From: Hygrophila difformis | Lineage: Eukaryota; Streptophyta; Magnoliopsida; Lamiales; Acanthaceae | NCBI GenBank assembly: GCA_030278955.1 | Contig: JAOANR010000014.1 | Location: 12,650,068 to 12,714,067, forward strand | Reading direction: 5' to 3' | DNA: 64,000 nt | Part shown: positions 1 through 12,128 of the stretch, piece by piece | Position numbering within the stretch: the first letter of the stretch is position 1 | Layout: the number at the start of each line of letters is the position of its first letter | The notes under the pieces: model-generated | The model's database searches: none | What the model was told of the DNA's origin: nothing | Seen by the model: the letters and a program-made list of their open reading frames with translations, nothing else | Made by a program: the position numbers and the translations under genes

Positions 1-2
1 CT

Positions 3-83
3 CGCGGCCTGCTTCCAGAAAAGGGAATGGATTGTTGTGGTACTACTGGTACAGCTGAGAATCCCATCGATATCGTCGACTAG
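3..83 (+). CDS. Possible C-terminal end of an unidentified gene (partial)
   Basis: Reading from base 3 gives 26 codons and then TAG at 81-83. The peptide ends with an acidic tail (NPIDIVD) after a Cys-Cys-Gly segment, which reads like a genuine protein C-terminus rather than random translation. The gene would lie mostly left of the window. I do not recognise the family, and the frame is too short to exclude chance. Confidence 0.3.
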   Translation, partial: RGLLPEKGMDCCGTTGTAENPIDIVD

Positions 84-169
84 GCATACCCACCCTGCAG
101 TTCTGTATGTAGCTCATGCTCATCAGGGTTTGTGGTAGTAAATAAATAACCATAACATTGATGGGTGAG

Positions 170-213
170 TTTTTTTCTTTTTCTTTTTCTTTTTCTTTTT
201 CTTTTTTTTTTTA
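170..213. repeat. CTTTTT-type simple repeat followed by poly-T/poly-A
   Basis: Five or more C(T)5 units run into a T stretch and then an A stretch up to about 224. It is a low-complexity microsatellite. Confidence 0.85.
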
Positions 214-224
214 GAAAAAAAAAA

Positions 225-1454
225 AGGAAAATAGATATGTTCCTTATCAATTTCTAGATATGTTCAAAACGAGTGATGGATCAAGTCACGTATAATTAGC
301 AAGATGCATTAATGCTGCTATGATACATAATGACTGAGCAACTCCTCATCAATTTCATAGGTCGGAAACTGATTCTTTAGACATCAAGTGACCTCGTCAC
401 CTATGGAGGATCCAAAAAACAATTTCAATCACAAAAATTGATGAAAGTTATATTAGAATTGTGGATAGTAGTGACAGCACAAATATGGATAAAAGCCGAG
501 TTCGGAATTGATAACAGTTGTGTATACAAGGTTTTAAATGTCGGTATCGGTGTCGATATCAGACATATAAATTTATGGAAATTATGAAGATATTTGAAAT
601 TTCAGGGATATTTGTAATTTTTTTAGAAAACCACATCAAGTTCTCGAGAAGATTAAAATGAAGATATTCCAAAATACCTCATCTCTGTTGCTATATAAAC
701 TAGCAATATGTTAAAAATACTCAATCTATACTATGTTCATAAGATTGTTGATATCATGAACCATATCGATTGAAAAGATTTTGACTTGAAATCGATGACA
801 TTATCAACATGTGTTAAAGCATAAATATTATTTTTTTTAATTTTTTTTAAAAAATGATATTTTTAAATTTTAGAAAAAAAATATTTTTTTTAAAAGTAAA
901 AAATTCGGAAATTTCGTAAAATTTTGGGTTTCGGGCGAAATTTCGGAGGAAATTTCGCAAAAAAATATTGTAGGTGAAATTTCGTTTCGAGATGTCCCGA
1001 AACTTGAAATTTCGACACCGCCACATAACCCATAGATGCACTAATAAAAGGATGATGAGTTCTATTCTTCGCATGCTCATATTTCAAGATTTTAATTCGA
1101 ATATTAAACAATGACTGCCTTAGTGTCTAGATTTCTCATAAAACAGTCTTCTACATTTAAAAGCCAATACTTCGCTTAAACTTTTAACTTTTCAATTTCT
1201 TATGTAATACTTAAATAAATGAAAAAATTAATAACCTTTTACTTATGAATGTCGAAACCCAAATTGTTTTCTACGAGACTGAAGTTCTTGTGGACAATGA
1301 GATTTTAAATCAACATACGCGGTAATAAACTTTGAAAAACACGTGTATGCATGGGTCCATCGTAATGATCGACCATTCGTCGACTAGGAAGATGGTGTGC
1401 GTGTGGACGCTAATTTATAGGTTTTTATATTAGTCATTTGCTGTCATTTTAAAG
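225..1454. other. Intergenic, no recognised feature
   Basis: AT-rich sequence with scattered stops in all frames. The short minus-strand frames at 847-1111 are low-complexity Phe/Lys/Asn-rich translations of A/T runs. I see no protein family, RNA gene or complete repeat element here. Confidence 0.5.
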
Positions 1455-1461
1455 TTCATTT

Positions 1462-1623
1462 TGTTGTGAATAACTATATATATATATATATGGTCGCTGT
1501 TCAAGTTGAAGAAGAAATATAAGAAAGAGAGATAATATAGAAGAATAGAGAAGGCAGAGAGAGTCTGAGAGAGAGAAAATGGAAACGAGAGAAATCAATT
1601 ATTGTAACAAATAAAGCCACTCT
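1462..1623 (-). repeat. Outer copia 3' LTR, first half
   Basis: It aligns with 11099-11580 once the MITE there is removed: shared TGTTGTGAATAACT start, a GA-rich tract (gagagagtctgagagaga), and the tract AAATAAAGCCACTCT just before the break. The inner copia begins immediately after at 1624. A TA microsatellite lies at 1475-1491. Confidence 0.85.
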
Positions 1624-1943
1624 TGTTGTGATATATTATAAATATAATAATTTATAAAAGTAGACGGAGACTTGCAAAACCAAGAAAGTTTATAGACAGT
1701 TTACAGCATAATGAGGGATGAGAGAATGAAATGCAGTCAGTTTGATAATAATGATGAGGAGACACAGAAGAGAAATTATGGAGAGATGAATTTATTCCAT
1801 TATATACCAATTAATTCATTGTTACAATGTTTGCTTATATTTATAGGCAAACCATCTCCCAGTCGAAGAATAGTCTTTTAAAGTGATAAGGCATACATCA
1901 TTGTCAATATTAATTGCAGACGTCGATATTGACTTTTACAACA
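1624..1943 (-). repeat. Inner copia 3' LTR (320 bp)
   Basis: Bounded by TGTTGT...ACAACA perfect inverted ends. It aligns along its length with 5955-6281, sharing GGATGAGAGAATGAAATGC and the GCAGACGTCGATATTGAC tail. Confidence 0.88.
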
Positions 1944-2284
1944 CTCCTCCTTGTATATCTTTATAAAAAGAATATGCCTCGCTAAATCTTACTTGGGAAA
2001 AACCCTATAGGAAAAAATCCAAGTTATGAAAAAGAGTACATGATTCTTGTATGTTCACTTCTCCTCCTGATCAAAATATCAGTTGAGATTCTTTAGTTGG
2101 CATATCCCGATACTTTTCACTAACTTCTCAAATGTTGTTGTTGGTAGTGCCTTGGTAAACAAAAATCTGCAAGATTATCAACTGAACGGATTTGTTGCAC
2201 ACCATTTTCTGTAGATCATGAGTAAATAAATTTTTTGGTGGAATGTGTTTCGTTCTATCTCCTTTAATACACTCCCTTCAATTG

Positions 2285-5200
2285 AGCTATACAAGCTGCA
2301 TTATCTTCATATAGTATTGTTGGGGGTATTTTTTCTTCAGTAGCTATGCCACAATCTTTCAATTTGCGAGATACATTAAAGCACCTATGGCACTTAGATA
2401 TGGGACCTCTGGTCCAAGAATTTGTTCACCTTTCTCTTGTGGTCTAAACGGATCCTTTTTTATATCAAGTGACCTTATGACCATTGGAGTACTCAATTGA
2501 TGTGCTTTATCCATATAAAATCGCTTTAATACTCTCTGAGTATAAGCTATTTGATGGACAAAAGTTCCATTCTTTAAGTATTCAATTTGTAGACCACATA
2601 ATGATTTGGTTTGACCAAAATCTTTGATTTCAAACTCCTTTTTCAAGTATTCAACAGCCTTTTGGAGCTCCTCTGGAGTTCCAATCAAGTTGAGATCATC
2701 AACATAACTTGCAATGATTACAAACCCATGTCCATTTTTCTTAATGAAAATACATGGACAAATTGGGTCATTTGTATAACCCTCTTGTACCAAGGACTCA
2801 CTGAGTTGGTTATACCACATTCGCCCGGACTGTTTCAGTCCATATAGGGATTTTTATAATTTGATGGAATACATATGTTTAGGATTTGATTTATATGTCT
2901 CTGACATTTTTAATCCCTCTGGGACCTTCATATAGATATCTGTATCTAAATTTCCATATAGATACGCGGTAATAACATCCATCAATCTCATTTCAAGATT
3001 TTGATGGACTGCTAAACTGATAAGATATCTAAATATTATTCCATCCATTATAGGGGAATATGTTTCATCATAATCAAATCCGGGTCTCTGTGAGAACCCT
3101 TGGACGACTAATCTCGCATTGTATCTTAGAATTTCATTTTTCCCATTTCTTTTTCTTACAAAGACCCATTTGTATCCAACTGGTTTATATTTTCTGGTGT
3201 TTTGACAATTGGTCCAAACACATTTCTTCTAGCCAGGGAATCCAATTCAGATTGGATTGCATCTTTCCATTTTGGCCAATATTTTCTTTTCCGACATTCA
3301 TCAACTGATTTTAGTTCATGATCCTCGTCATCAGTTATGATGTCAAGTGCTATGTGGTATGAGAATACATTATCTATGATAATTGTATCTCGATTCCAAA
3401 CATTTCTGCTTGTGATAAAATTGATTGATATTTCATTATTTTCAAGTTCCTGCTCATCTGGAGCTGCAAATTCATGCTCCTCTGGAGCTATTTGCTCTTC
3501 AAGAGCTTCTTTTTCCTCTGGAATATTTTCTGTAATTTTGTCACTTTCAATTATTTGTGATCCTCTTTTCTTTCGAAGATTTTTATCTTTGGAACCTGGT
3601 GGTCTACCACGCTTCAAGCATGCAATAGATTCATCTTTTGCACTTGTAATTGGTCCCTCTGGGACATTAATTTTGATTGGAACATTTGCTCCCGGTATAA
3701 GAGATTTTGTTACTCTTTTTAGAGTCGCATAATGCGTCCGGAAATTGATTTGCAAGATTCTACAAATGTACAATTCTTTGTACTTCTAGTTCACAATCAT
3801 TTGTACGAGGATCAAAGAAATCTAACGGTGTTTTCCAGTTGATTTCTTTTTCTTTCTTTGGTTGACTTTTATCTCCCCCTAATGTCGGAAAATTAGATTC
3901 GTCAAAATGACAATCTTTGAATTTCGAAGTAAATAAATCACCAGTTAATGGTTCAAGATATCGAGTAATCAACGGTGATTCATACCCGACATATATTTAC
4001 AATCTACGTTGGGGACCCATCTTTGTGCGCTGAGGTGGTGCAATCGGGACATATACTGCGCAACCAAATATTCTGAGATGGAGTATATTGGGTTCATGTC
4101 TAAATGTTAATTGTATAGGGGAGTATTCATGATAATGTGTCGGTCTTATCCGCACCAATTTTGTTGCATGTAATATTGCATGCCCCCAAGCTGTCAATAG
4201 CAATCCAGATCGCATTAATAATGGTCTGGCAATTGGTTATAAATGCTTTATAAGCGAGGACATGAGCAACAGGATGCTCAACTGTTATGCCAATTGACAT
4301 GCAGTATTCATCAAACCTCTGGGATGAATATTCACCAGCATTATCCAATCGGATATTTTTTATTGTATAATCAGGGAACTGTGCTCGTAATTTAATAATT
4401 TGAGCAAGTAATTTTGTAAATGCTTGGTTGCGAGATGATAGCAATGTTACATTGGACCATCGTGTTGATGCATCAATTAGCACCATAAAATATTTAAATG
4501 GTCCACATGGTGGATCTATAGGTCCACATATATAACCCTGAATTCTTTCAAGAAAACTAGGGCTTTCAGTTCCCACTTTTGTTGGTGAATTTTTGGAAAT
4601 CAGTTTTCCTTGGGAACAAGCAACACATATATAATCATTATGTTGCAGCAATTTTTGTTCATTTAATAAATGGCCATGACTATTTGTAATAATTCGCCTC
4701 ATCATTGTAGAGCCAAGATGGCCTAGGCGATCATGTCATATCATATATTCATCATTAAGTCTATGGCTTCAAATAGACCTCTGGCATATTTTCGAATGAT
4801 ATTCATTAATGGGCCTCTGGCCTTCAATAGACCTTTGGTCTATTTTGGAATGTTTATCATTGGGCCTCTGGCCTTCAGTAAACCTCTGGTTTATTTGGGA
4901 AGTATTAGACTTGTGGTCTAAGTGATAATTTCCAATTGTATTTATCTTTGTAAAATACAATCCCGATGAAAGGGCTGGTAATTTTTCCAATACACATTTC
5001 TTACCATGAGTGGCATTTGTAATTATTAAATATTCGACATTCTCTGAAGTCGATGTCTCAAGATGATACCTATTTTCTCGGATATCTTTAAAAATCAATA
5101 AATTTCTTCGAGACTTGAGAGATAGGAGTGCATTTTTCATAATTAATTTTGTTCCCTCTAGGAAAATAAGGTTGGCTGTGCCAATTCCTTGTATAATATT

Positions 5201-5310
5201 TGCACTACCAGATATTGTGTTTATGTTTGTGTCTCCCATTCATAAATTAAAAAATACCTTATGTCTTTTAGTATCGTGTGCGTTGAAGCACTATCAATAT
5301 GACATATATT
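2285..5310 (-). pseudogene. Inner copia pol polyprotein (protease-integrase-RT-RNase H), broken
   Basis: Reading right to left on the minus strand, a protease-end segment lies near 5170-5300 (GSANIIQGIGTANL). The pre-integrase and integrase core follow at 4127-4705 (HNDYICVACSQGK, then GPIDPPCGPFKYFMVLIDAS and RLDNAGEYSS). Reverse transcriptase spans 2359-3773 with the catalytic YVDD at about 2694-2711 and the copia motif GALMYL at its end. The integrase segment that normally carries the catalytic Glu (NGLAES in the outer copy) is replaced by shifted sequence, and most of RNase H is deleted: the frame jumps from GALMYLAN near 2360 to RNase H tail sequence. Several frameshifts are present. It belongs to the same family as the pol at 6689-10062. 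Confidence 0.85.
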
Positions 5311-5326
5311 ATCACTTTTATAATTC

Positions 5327-5826
5327 NNNNNNNNNNNNNNNNNNNNNNNNNNNNNNNNNNNNNNNNNNNNNNNNNNNNNNNNNNNNNNNNNNNNNNNNNN
5401 NNNNNNNNNNNNNNNNNNNNNNNNNNNNNNNNNNNNNNNNNNNNNNNNNNNNNNNNNNNNNNNNNNNNNNNNNNNNNNNNNNNNNNNNNNNNNNNNNNNN
5501 NNNNNNNNNNNNNNNNNNNNNNNNNNNNNNNNNNNNNNNNNNNNNNNNNNNNNNNNNNNNNNNNNNNNNNNNNNNNNNNNNNNNNNNNNNNNNNNNNNNN
5601 NNNNNNNNNNNNNNNNNNNNNNNNNNNNNNNNNNNNNNNNNNNNNNNNNNNNNNNNNNNNNNNNNNNNNNNNNNNNNNNNNNNNNNNNNNNNNNNNNNNN
5701 NNNNNNNNNNNNNNNNNNNNNNNNNNNNNNNNNNNNNNNNNNNNNNNNNNNNNNNNNNNNNNNNNNNNNNNNNNNNNNNNNNNNNNNNNNNNNNNNNNNN
5801 NNNNNNNNNNNNNNNNNNNNNNNNNN
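5327..5826. other. Assembly gap, 500 N
   Basis: Exactly 500 undetermined bases, the usual placeholder for a gap of unknown size. It removes the gag/protease region of the inner copia. Open frames crossing it are meaningless. Confidence 0.99.
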
Positions 5827-5954
5827 CTCAAATGTTATTTTCTTCTGGATTTGAAAAATTTTGGCATAACCCCAGTATGAATAGAATTTTCAACAGAACT
5901 CCAATAGAACCTTGGTAGAATTGGTAAACTCTAATAGGGCTCGTGCTGATAACG

Positions 5955-6281
5955 TGTTGTGATATATTAGTCATATAATAATATATATATATAAGTAGAC
6001 GAAGACTTACAAAACCAAGAAAGTTTATAGACAATTTACAGCATAATTAGGGATGAGAGAATGAAATGCAGTCAGTATGATAATAATGACGAGGAGACGC
6101 AGAAGAGAATTATGGAGAGATGATGAATTGTATTCCACTATATATCAATTAATTCAATGTTACAATGTTTGCTTATATTTATAGGCAAACCATCTCCCAG
6201 TCGAAGAATAGTCTTTTAAAGTGATGAGGCATACATCATTGTCAATATTAATTGCAGACGTCGATATTGACTTTTACAAAA
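5955..6281 (-). repeat. Inner copia 5' LTR (327 bp)
   Basis: Pairs with 1624-1943. The differences include a longer TA tract near 5980 and an ATGATGAATTG insertion near 6120. The adjacent minus-strand CGTTATCAGCACGAG at 5938-5954 is the presumed primer-binding site. Confidence 0.85.
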
Positions 6282-6360
6282 ACTCAACACTTGTAGAGCA
6301 ATTGTTTTGGTGTATTGTAATAAAGACATTCAACAATCCATGTGAGTGCAATTGCCAGTA
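6282..6360 (-). repeat. Outer copia 3' LTR, second half
   Basis: Matches 11585-11669 (CACTTGTAGAGCAATTG, AATAAAGACATTCAACAATC, GAGTGCAATTGCCAG). The inner boundary is uncertain by about 10 bp. The purine tract of the element follows at about 6370-6379. Confidence 0.8.
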
Positions 6361-6688
6361 TTTATGACACTCCCCCTTTGAATGTCTTCTTTACAAAAAT
6401 ATGCCTCGTTAAAACCTTACTAGGAAAAAAACTCCGTGGGAAAAAATCCTAGTGAAGGAAAAAGAGTACAGTATTATTGTATTTATTTCTCCCCCTGATT
6501 TGGACATCAATTGAGATTCTTCAATTGGCGCATCCCGATACTTTTCACCAAATTTTGAATGTTGTTGTTGGTAGTGCATTGGTAAATAAATCTACAAGAT
6601 TATCAGCTAAACAGATTTGTCGCACATCTATTTCACCATTTTTCTGCAGATCATGAGTGTAGAAAATTTTTGGTGAAATATATTTTGT

Positions 6689-9600
6689 TCTATCTCCTTT
6701 AATATATCATCCCTTCAATTGTGTTATACAGGCTGCATTATCCTCGTATAAAATTGTTAGGGGTACTTTTTCTTCAGTCCCTATGCCACAATTTTTCAAT
6801 ATATGGTGCATCAAAGATCGCAACCATACACACTCTCGACTGGCTTCATGGATTGCTAAAATTTCAGCATAATTTGAGAAAGTAGCAGTCAAAGTCTACT
6901 TCATTGATCGCCATGAAATTGCAGTATCACCACATGTAAAAACATAGTCAGTTTGAGATTTGGCTTTATGTGGATCTGATAAACATCCAGCATCAGCAAA
7001 GCCGATTATTTCATGTCGACAATCATTTTGGTAAAATAACCCAAGATCAATAGTTCTTTGGAGGTAGCGAAATATATGTTTAATTCCATTCCAATGTTGT
7101 CTTGTAGGAGATGAACTAAATCTCGCTAATAAATTTACTGCAAATGATATATCTGGTCTAGTGCAGTTTACGAGATACATTAAAGCACCTATGACACTTA
7201 AATATAGGACCTTTGGTCCAAGAATTTCTCCACCTTCCTCTTGTGGTCTAAATGGATCCTTTTTTGGATCAAGTAACCTTACGACCATTGAGTACTCAAT
7301 GGATGTGTTTTATCCATATAAAAACACTGTAATACTCTCGGAGTATAAGCTGTCTGATGGACAAAAGTTCCATCATTTAAATATTCAATTTGCAGACCAA
7401 GACATGATTTGGTTTTACAATATCTTTGATTTCAAACTCCTTTTTCAGGTATTCAACAGCCTTTTGGAGCTCCTCTAGAGTTCCAATTAAGTTGAGATCA
7501 TCAACATAAACTGCAATTATTACAAACTCTTGTCCATTTGTCTTAATGAAAATACATGGACAGATTGTGTCATTGTATAACCCTCTTGTATCAATGACTC
7601 ACTGAGTCAATTATACCACATTCGCCCGGACTGTTTCAGTCCATATAGGGATTTTTGTTATTTGATGGAATACATATGTTTAAGATTTGATTCATATGTC
7701 TGACCTTTTTAATCCATATGTGACCTTCATATAGATATATGTACCTAAATTTCCATATAGATACGCAATAATAACATCCATCAATCTCATTTCAAGTTTT
7801 TGATGGACTACTAAACTGATAAGATATCTAAATGTTATTCCATTTATTACAGGGGAATATGTTTTATCAAAATCAAATCCGGGTCTCTGTGAGAACCCTT
7901 GGGCGACTAATCTAGCTTTGTATCTGATAATTTCATTTTTGTTATTTCTTTTTCTTATAAAAACCCATCTGTATCCAACTGGCTTTATATATTCTGGTGT
8001 TTTGACGATTGGTCCAATCTATATTTCGTCTAGCCATGGAATTCAGATTGGATTGCATCTTTCCATTTTGGCCAATCTTTATTTTCCGACATTCATCAAC
8101 CGAATTTGGTTCATGATCCTCGTCATCATTTATGATGTCAAGTGCTAAATGGTATGAGAATGCATTATCTATGATAATTGCATCTCGATTCCAAATATTT
8201 CTGCTTGTGACAAAATTAATCGATATTTCATTATTTTCAATCTCCTGCTCCTCTGGAGCTGCAAGTTCATGCTTCTCTAGAGCTATTTGCTCTTCAAGAA
8301 CATCTTTTTCCTCTGGAATGTTTTCTGTTATTTTGTCACTTTCAATGATTTGTGATTTTTTCTTTCGAGGAGCTTATCTTTGGAACCTAGTGGTCTGCCA
8401 CGCTTCAAGCCTGCAGTAGATTCACCTTTGGCACTTGTAATTAGTCCCTCTGGGACATTAATTTTGATTGGAACATTTGTTGCCGGTATATCAGATTTAG
8501 TTACTCTTTTAAAGTCGCATAATGCATCCGACAATTGATTTGCAATATTCTGCAAATGTACAATTCTTTGTACTTCTCGTTCACAATCATTTTGTACAAA
8601 GATTAAAGAAATCTAACGGTGTTTTCCAGTTGATTTCTTTTTCTTCCTTTGGTTGTTTTTTATCTCCCCCTAATGTCGGGAAATTAGATTCGTCAAAATG
8701 ACAATCTTTAAATTTCGCAGTAAATAAATCACCAGTTAATGGTTCAAGATATCGAATAATCGATGGTGATTCATACCCGACATATATTCCCAATCTACGT
8801 TGGGGACCCATCTTTGTGCGCTGAGGTGGTGCAATTGGAAGATATAATGCGCAATCAAATATTCTGAGATGGGATATATTGGGTTCATGCCCAAATATTA
8901 ATTGTATATGAGAGTATTCATGATAATATGTCGGTCTTATCCTCACCAATTTCGCTGCATGTAATATTTCATGCCCCAAGCTGTCAATGGCAATCCAGAT
9001 CTCATTAATAGTGGTCTGGAAATTAATTGTAAATGCTTTATAAGTGATTCAGCAAGTCCATTCAGTGTATGGACATGAGCAACAGGATGCTCAACTATTA
9101 TGCCAATTGACATGCAGTATTCATCAAACATCTGGGATGAATATTCACCAGCATTATCCAATCGGATATTTTTTATTGTATAATCACGGAACTGTGCTCG
9201 TACTTTAATAATTTGAGCAAGTAATTTTGCAAACGCTTGGTTGCGAAATGATAGCAATGATACATTGGACCTTTTTGTTGATGCATCAATTAGCATCATG
9301 AAATATTTCAATGGTCCACATGGTGGATCTATAGGTCCACATATATCGCCCTGAGATCTTTCAAGAAAACTAGGGCTTTCAGTTCCCACTTTTGTTGCTG
9401 AATGTTTGGAAATCAATTTTCCTTAGGAACAAGCAACACATATATAATCATTATGTTGCAACAATTTTTGTCCATTTAATGAGTGGCCATGAATATTTGT
9501 AATAATTCACCTCATCATTGTAGAGCCAGGATGGCCTATGCGATCATGCCATATCATATATTCATCAGAAAGCATATGGCTTCCAATAGACCACTGGCCT

Positions 9601-10062
9601 ATTTTGGGATAATATTCATTCACGGGCCTTTAATAAACCTCTGGTCAATATCAATGGGCCTCTGGCCTTCAACAGACCTTTGGTCTATTTGGGGAATATT
9701 AGACTTGTGGTTTAAGTGATAATTTTCAATTGTATTTATCATTGTAAAATACAATCCCGATGACAGGGCTGGTAATTTTTCCTATATATATTTCTTACCA
9801 TGAGTGATATTTGTAATTAATAAATAAGGTTGGTTTTGCCAATTCCTTGTATAATATTTGCACTACCACATATTGTGATTATGTTTGTATCTCCCATTTT
9901 TAAATTGGAAAAATACCTTATGTCTTTTAGTATCGTGTTCGTTGAAGCACTATCAATAAGATATATATTATCACTTTTAAAATTCTCTATTTTGCTGGCA
10001 TTAAAACACGATACAATTAATATCAAAACAAGATTAAATATAAGTGAGACAACATAATGCAT
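6689..10062 (-). pseudogene. Outer copia pol polyprotein, degenerate
   Basis: Order on the minus strand is: protease-like segment at 9817-10062 (LIDSAST with TNTILKDIRYF); integrase at 8943-9416 (GDICGPIDPPCGP, IDAST, RLDNAGEYSS) that keeps the HTLNGLAES stretch with the catalytic Glu; integrase C-terminal part at 8587-8979; linker and start of RT at 8030-8555; RT with YVDDLNLIGT at about 7490-7512; RNase H at 6707-7288 (GALMYLVNCTRPDISFAVN and LYEDNAACI). Frames are interrupted many times. About 1 kb between 10063 and 11084, where gag should be, contains no recognisable gag or CCHC knuckle. Confidence 0.85.
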
Positions 10063-11084
10063 AATAATATAGCATTAAATAAATAAAAAAAAATTAAAAG
10101 CGTAATAAAAACAATAATATAATAAAATGCAATGCAGTATTTAAATAAGACTGTATCATTGAAGAATTCTCACATCTTTAGATGGCATAGTTAGCATATC
10201 AATAATGGTCTTTTGTAATATCAATAATGTCATACGATAAATTTTGGGACTATGTCCTCCTGCCATATTGATATCATTTTTTTTTCTTCAATTGCTTTGC
10301 CTTTTAGAGGCACAATTTCTGGCAATTATTTTGTCATTTAAGAATCTGACTCTGTCAGTACACATGACCAAACTAAAGACCCACGAAATCTGTTGGTATA
10401 ACTGAACTAAGATTTATGGACTCTGTTAGTATTCGTATCATTTTCATTAATATCATGTCACATATCTCAATTGTGACATTATTCTGAACATGACTGATTT
10501 ATATCATTTACAGACTTATAGTTTTGTAGTCATTATGATATCCCACATTTGGAATTTCAGCCAAAAGTCTATATTTTATCAAAGAGCTGCCATTTGCCCC
10601 CACATTAAGGGAACTGTCACTATCTCTTATCAAGAATAATAATTGGCAAGAGGCTTATTAAACTCTCTCTGGTGTGCCTCTTCTGGGGTAGATCTATTTT
10701 AAATGATCATTTTATTTTCATATATAGATCAATATGATCTTTTGACCGTAATTTTTTTCGAGGTCTTGGCCTGTGGCCATATATTTTTTTTCTCTGCGGT
10801 CTAGGCCTATGGCCGTATTTTCTTTTATAATGGTCCTTTTTTATAAAGACCCATTATTTACAAATAACTTCCAACATCCATTTTTCAGAATAATTAATTC
10901 CGGATCTTTCCAACGGCGTAGATTCCTGTTAAGTTAGTTATAATCTATATTGAAAATAGTAGGGATATATTACCTTAAGTGATTTTCTTCTGGATTTGAA
11001 AAATTTTGGCAGAACTCCAGTATGAACTGGAATTTCAGAAAACTTGAATAAGATAGCGGTAGAAATGGTAGATTCCAACGGTGT
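10063..11084 (-). other. Outer copia leader/gag region without detectable gag
   Basis: AT-rich, stops in every frame, no zinc-knuckle motif. By position this is the 5' internal part of the element. Either gag has decayed beyond recognition or the copy was non-autonomous. Confidence 0.5.
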
Positions 11085-11098
11085 TCGTGCTGATAATG

Positions 11099-11669
11099 TG
11101 TTGTGAATAACTATATATATACTCCCTCCGTTTCAAAATAGTAGTCTTTTTAGAGATGAAAAAGTGTTGCACAATAGTTGTCATTTTGGGTATTTCTATG
11201 AAAGTTTTCCAATATTACCCCTTTATTCCCCCAATGATGTTCATTCTCTCTCCACCCCAAGTACATTTCTTGGTAAGTGAAAGGGAGAAATGGAAGATTG
11301 TGTGGTAATAATTATGTTTCTTGATTTGTGTAATATTTGCTAGAAAGACAACTAAAAAAAAACGGAGGGGGTATATGTATATGGCCACTGCTCAAGTTGA
11401 ACAAGAAATACAAGAAAGAGAGAGAAGGGAAGCTGTAGGTGATTGAAGAGAAATAATATAGAAGAATAGAGAACAGAGAGAGAGAGTCTGAGAGAGAGAA
11501 AATGGAAACAAAGAAATCAACTATTGTAACTTGTTCACTTATATTAATGAGAGTATTACAATGGTGTATATATAAGCAAATAAAGCCACTCTACCGACAC
11601 TTGTAGAGCAATTGTTTTGGTGTATTGTAATAAAGACATTCAACAATCATGTGAGTGCAATTGCCAGCA
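11099..11669 (-). repeat. Outer copia 5' LTR (571 bp including a 250-bp MITE)
   Basis: Starts TGTTGTGAATAACTATATATA and ends GCCAGCA before the TTCATT duplication. Without the MITE at 11122-11371 the LTR is about 320 bp, matching the split left copy. Confidence 0.85.
11122..11371. mobile_element. Stowaway-type MITE in the copia LTR
   Basis: Inverted ends CTCCCTCCGTTT.../...AAAACGGAGGGGG with TA on both sides (11120-11121 and 11372-11373). At 250 bp without coding capacity it has the classic Tc1/mariner-derived Stowaway structure. It is the youngest layer of the nest on this side. Confidence 0.92.
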
Positions 11670-11675
11670 TTCATT

Positions 11676-12128
11676 CCTATTTTGATAATGATAGTTTTTA
11701 ATTTTATGAAAACAGTGTTTTGAAAACTGTTCTAAAACTAATCGCAAATGAGTTGGATTTGACTTGATTCGGCTTGAAAAAGTTAGTTTATGTGATATTC
11801 AATTCAACTCAAGGCAACAACAAAATTTTGCTTACATCAGCACCTCATAAAGCATCAATAAAAGTAAAATTTGAGTTTTGTGGCTCTTTTATTTTCTACC
11901 CTCATTTTAGAGAGTCAAGCATTGTTAAGCGCATATTTTTTGTTGTGCAAATACTGGTATATATTCTTTTGGAAGTTTTGTGGAGCATATGTGTCTATAG
12001 AATCTCTGTAAAAATAAAATGTCTCATTCACCATACAAGTTTTTAAGTGCTTTGGCATTAAGGGCATATTTTCTAAAAGAAGTATCAAAATAAAAATCTC
12101 TCATTCTACACATAGAACTTTACAAACT
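11676..12128. other. Intergenic, no recognised feature
   Basis: AT-rich sequence. The plus frame at 11774-12046 has no recognisable domain and unremarkable composition. Confidence 0.4.

Larger units (their letters stand above)
1624..6281 (-). mobile_element. Inner Ty1/copia LTR retrotransposon nested in the outer copia LTR
   Basis: LTRs at 1624-1943 and 5955-6281 start TGTTGT and end ACAACA (ACAAAA at right, one substitution). The flanks are ACTCT at 1619-1623 and ACTCA at 6282-6286, an approximate 5-bp target duplication. In the undisturbed right LTR of the outer element the same site reads ...GCCACTCTACCGACAC..., which confirms insertion there. The minus-strand purine tract AAGGAGGAG touches the left LTR, and a primer-binding-like CGTTATCAGCACGAG touches the right LTR. 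The 5' internal region (gag) falls largely in the N gap. Pol is broken. Confidence 0.88.
1462..11669 (-). mobile_element. Outer Ty1/copia LTR retrotransposon (old, nested host element)
   Basis: The ends are LTRs starting TGTTGTGAATAACT at 1462 and 11099. The flank TTCATT occurs at 1455-1460 and again at 11670-11675, consistent with a target-site duplication apart from one extra T at 1461. The pol genes lie on the minus strand, so the right LTR is the 5' LTR. A primer-binding-like sequence containing TTATCAGCACGA (minus strand) abuts it at about 11085-11098, and a purine tract (AAAGGGGGAG, minus strand) abuts the left LTR near 6370-6379. A second copia has split the left LTR and a Stowaway MITE sits in the right LTR. 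Coding frames are broken, so the element is not autonomous. Confidence 0.85.

Noticed and set aside
5115..5918. Long open frames on both strands across 5115-5918
   Set aside because: They are open only because 500 N bases are translated as X.
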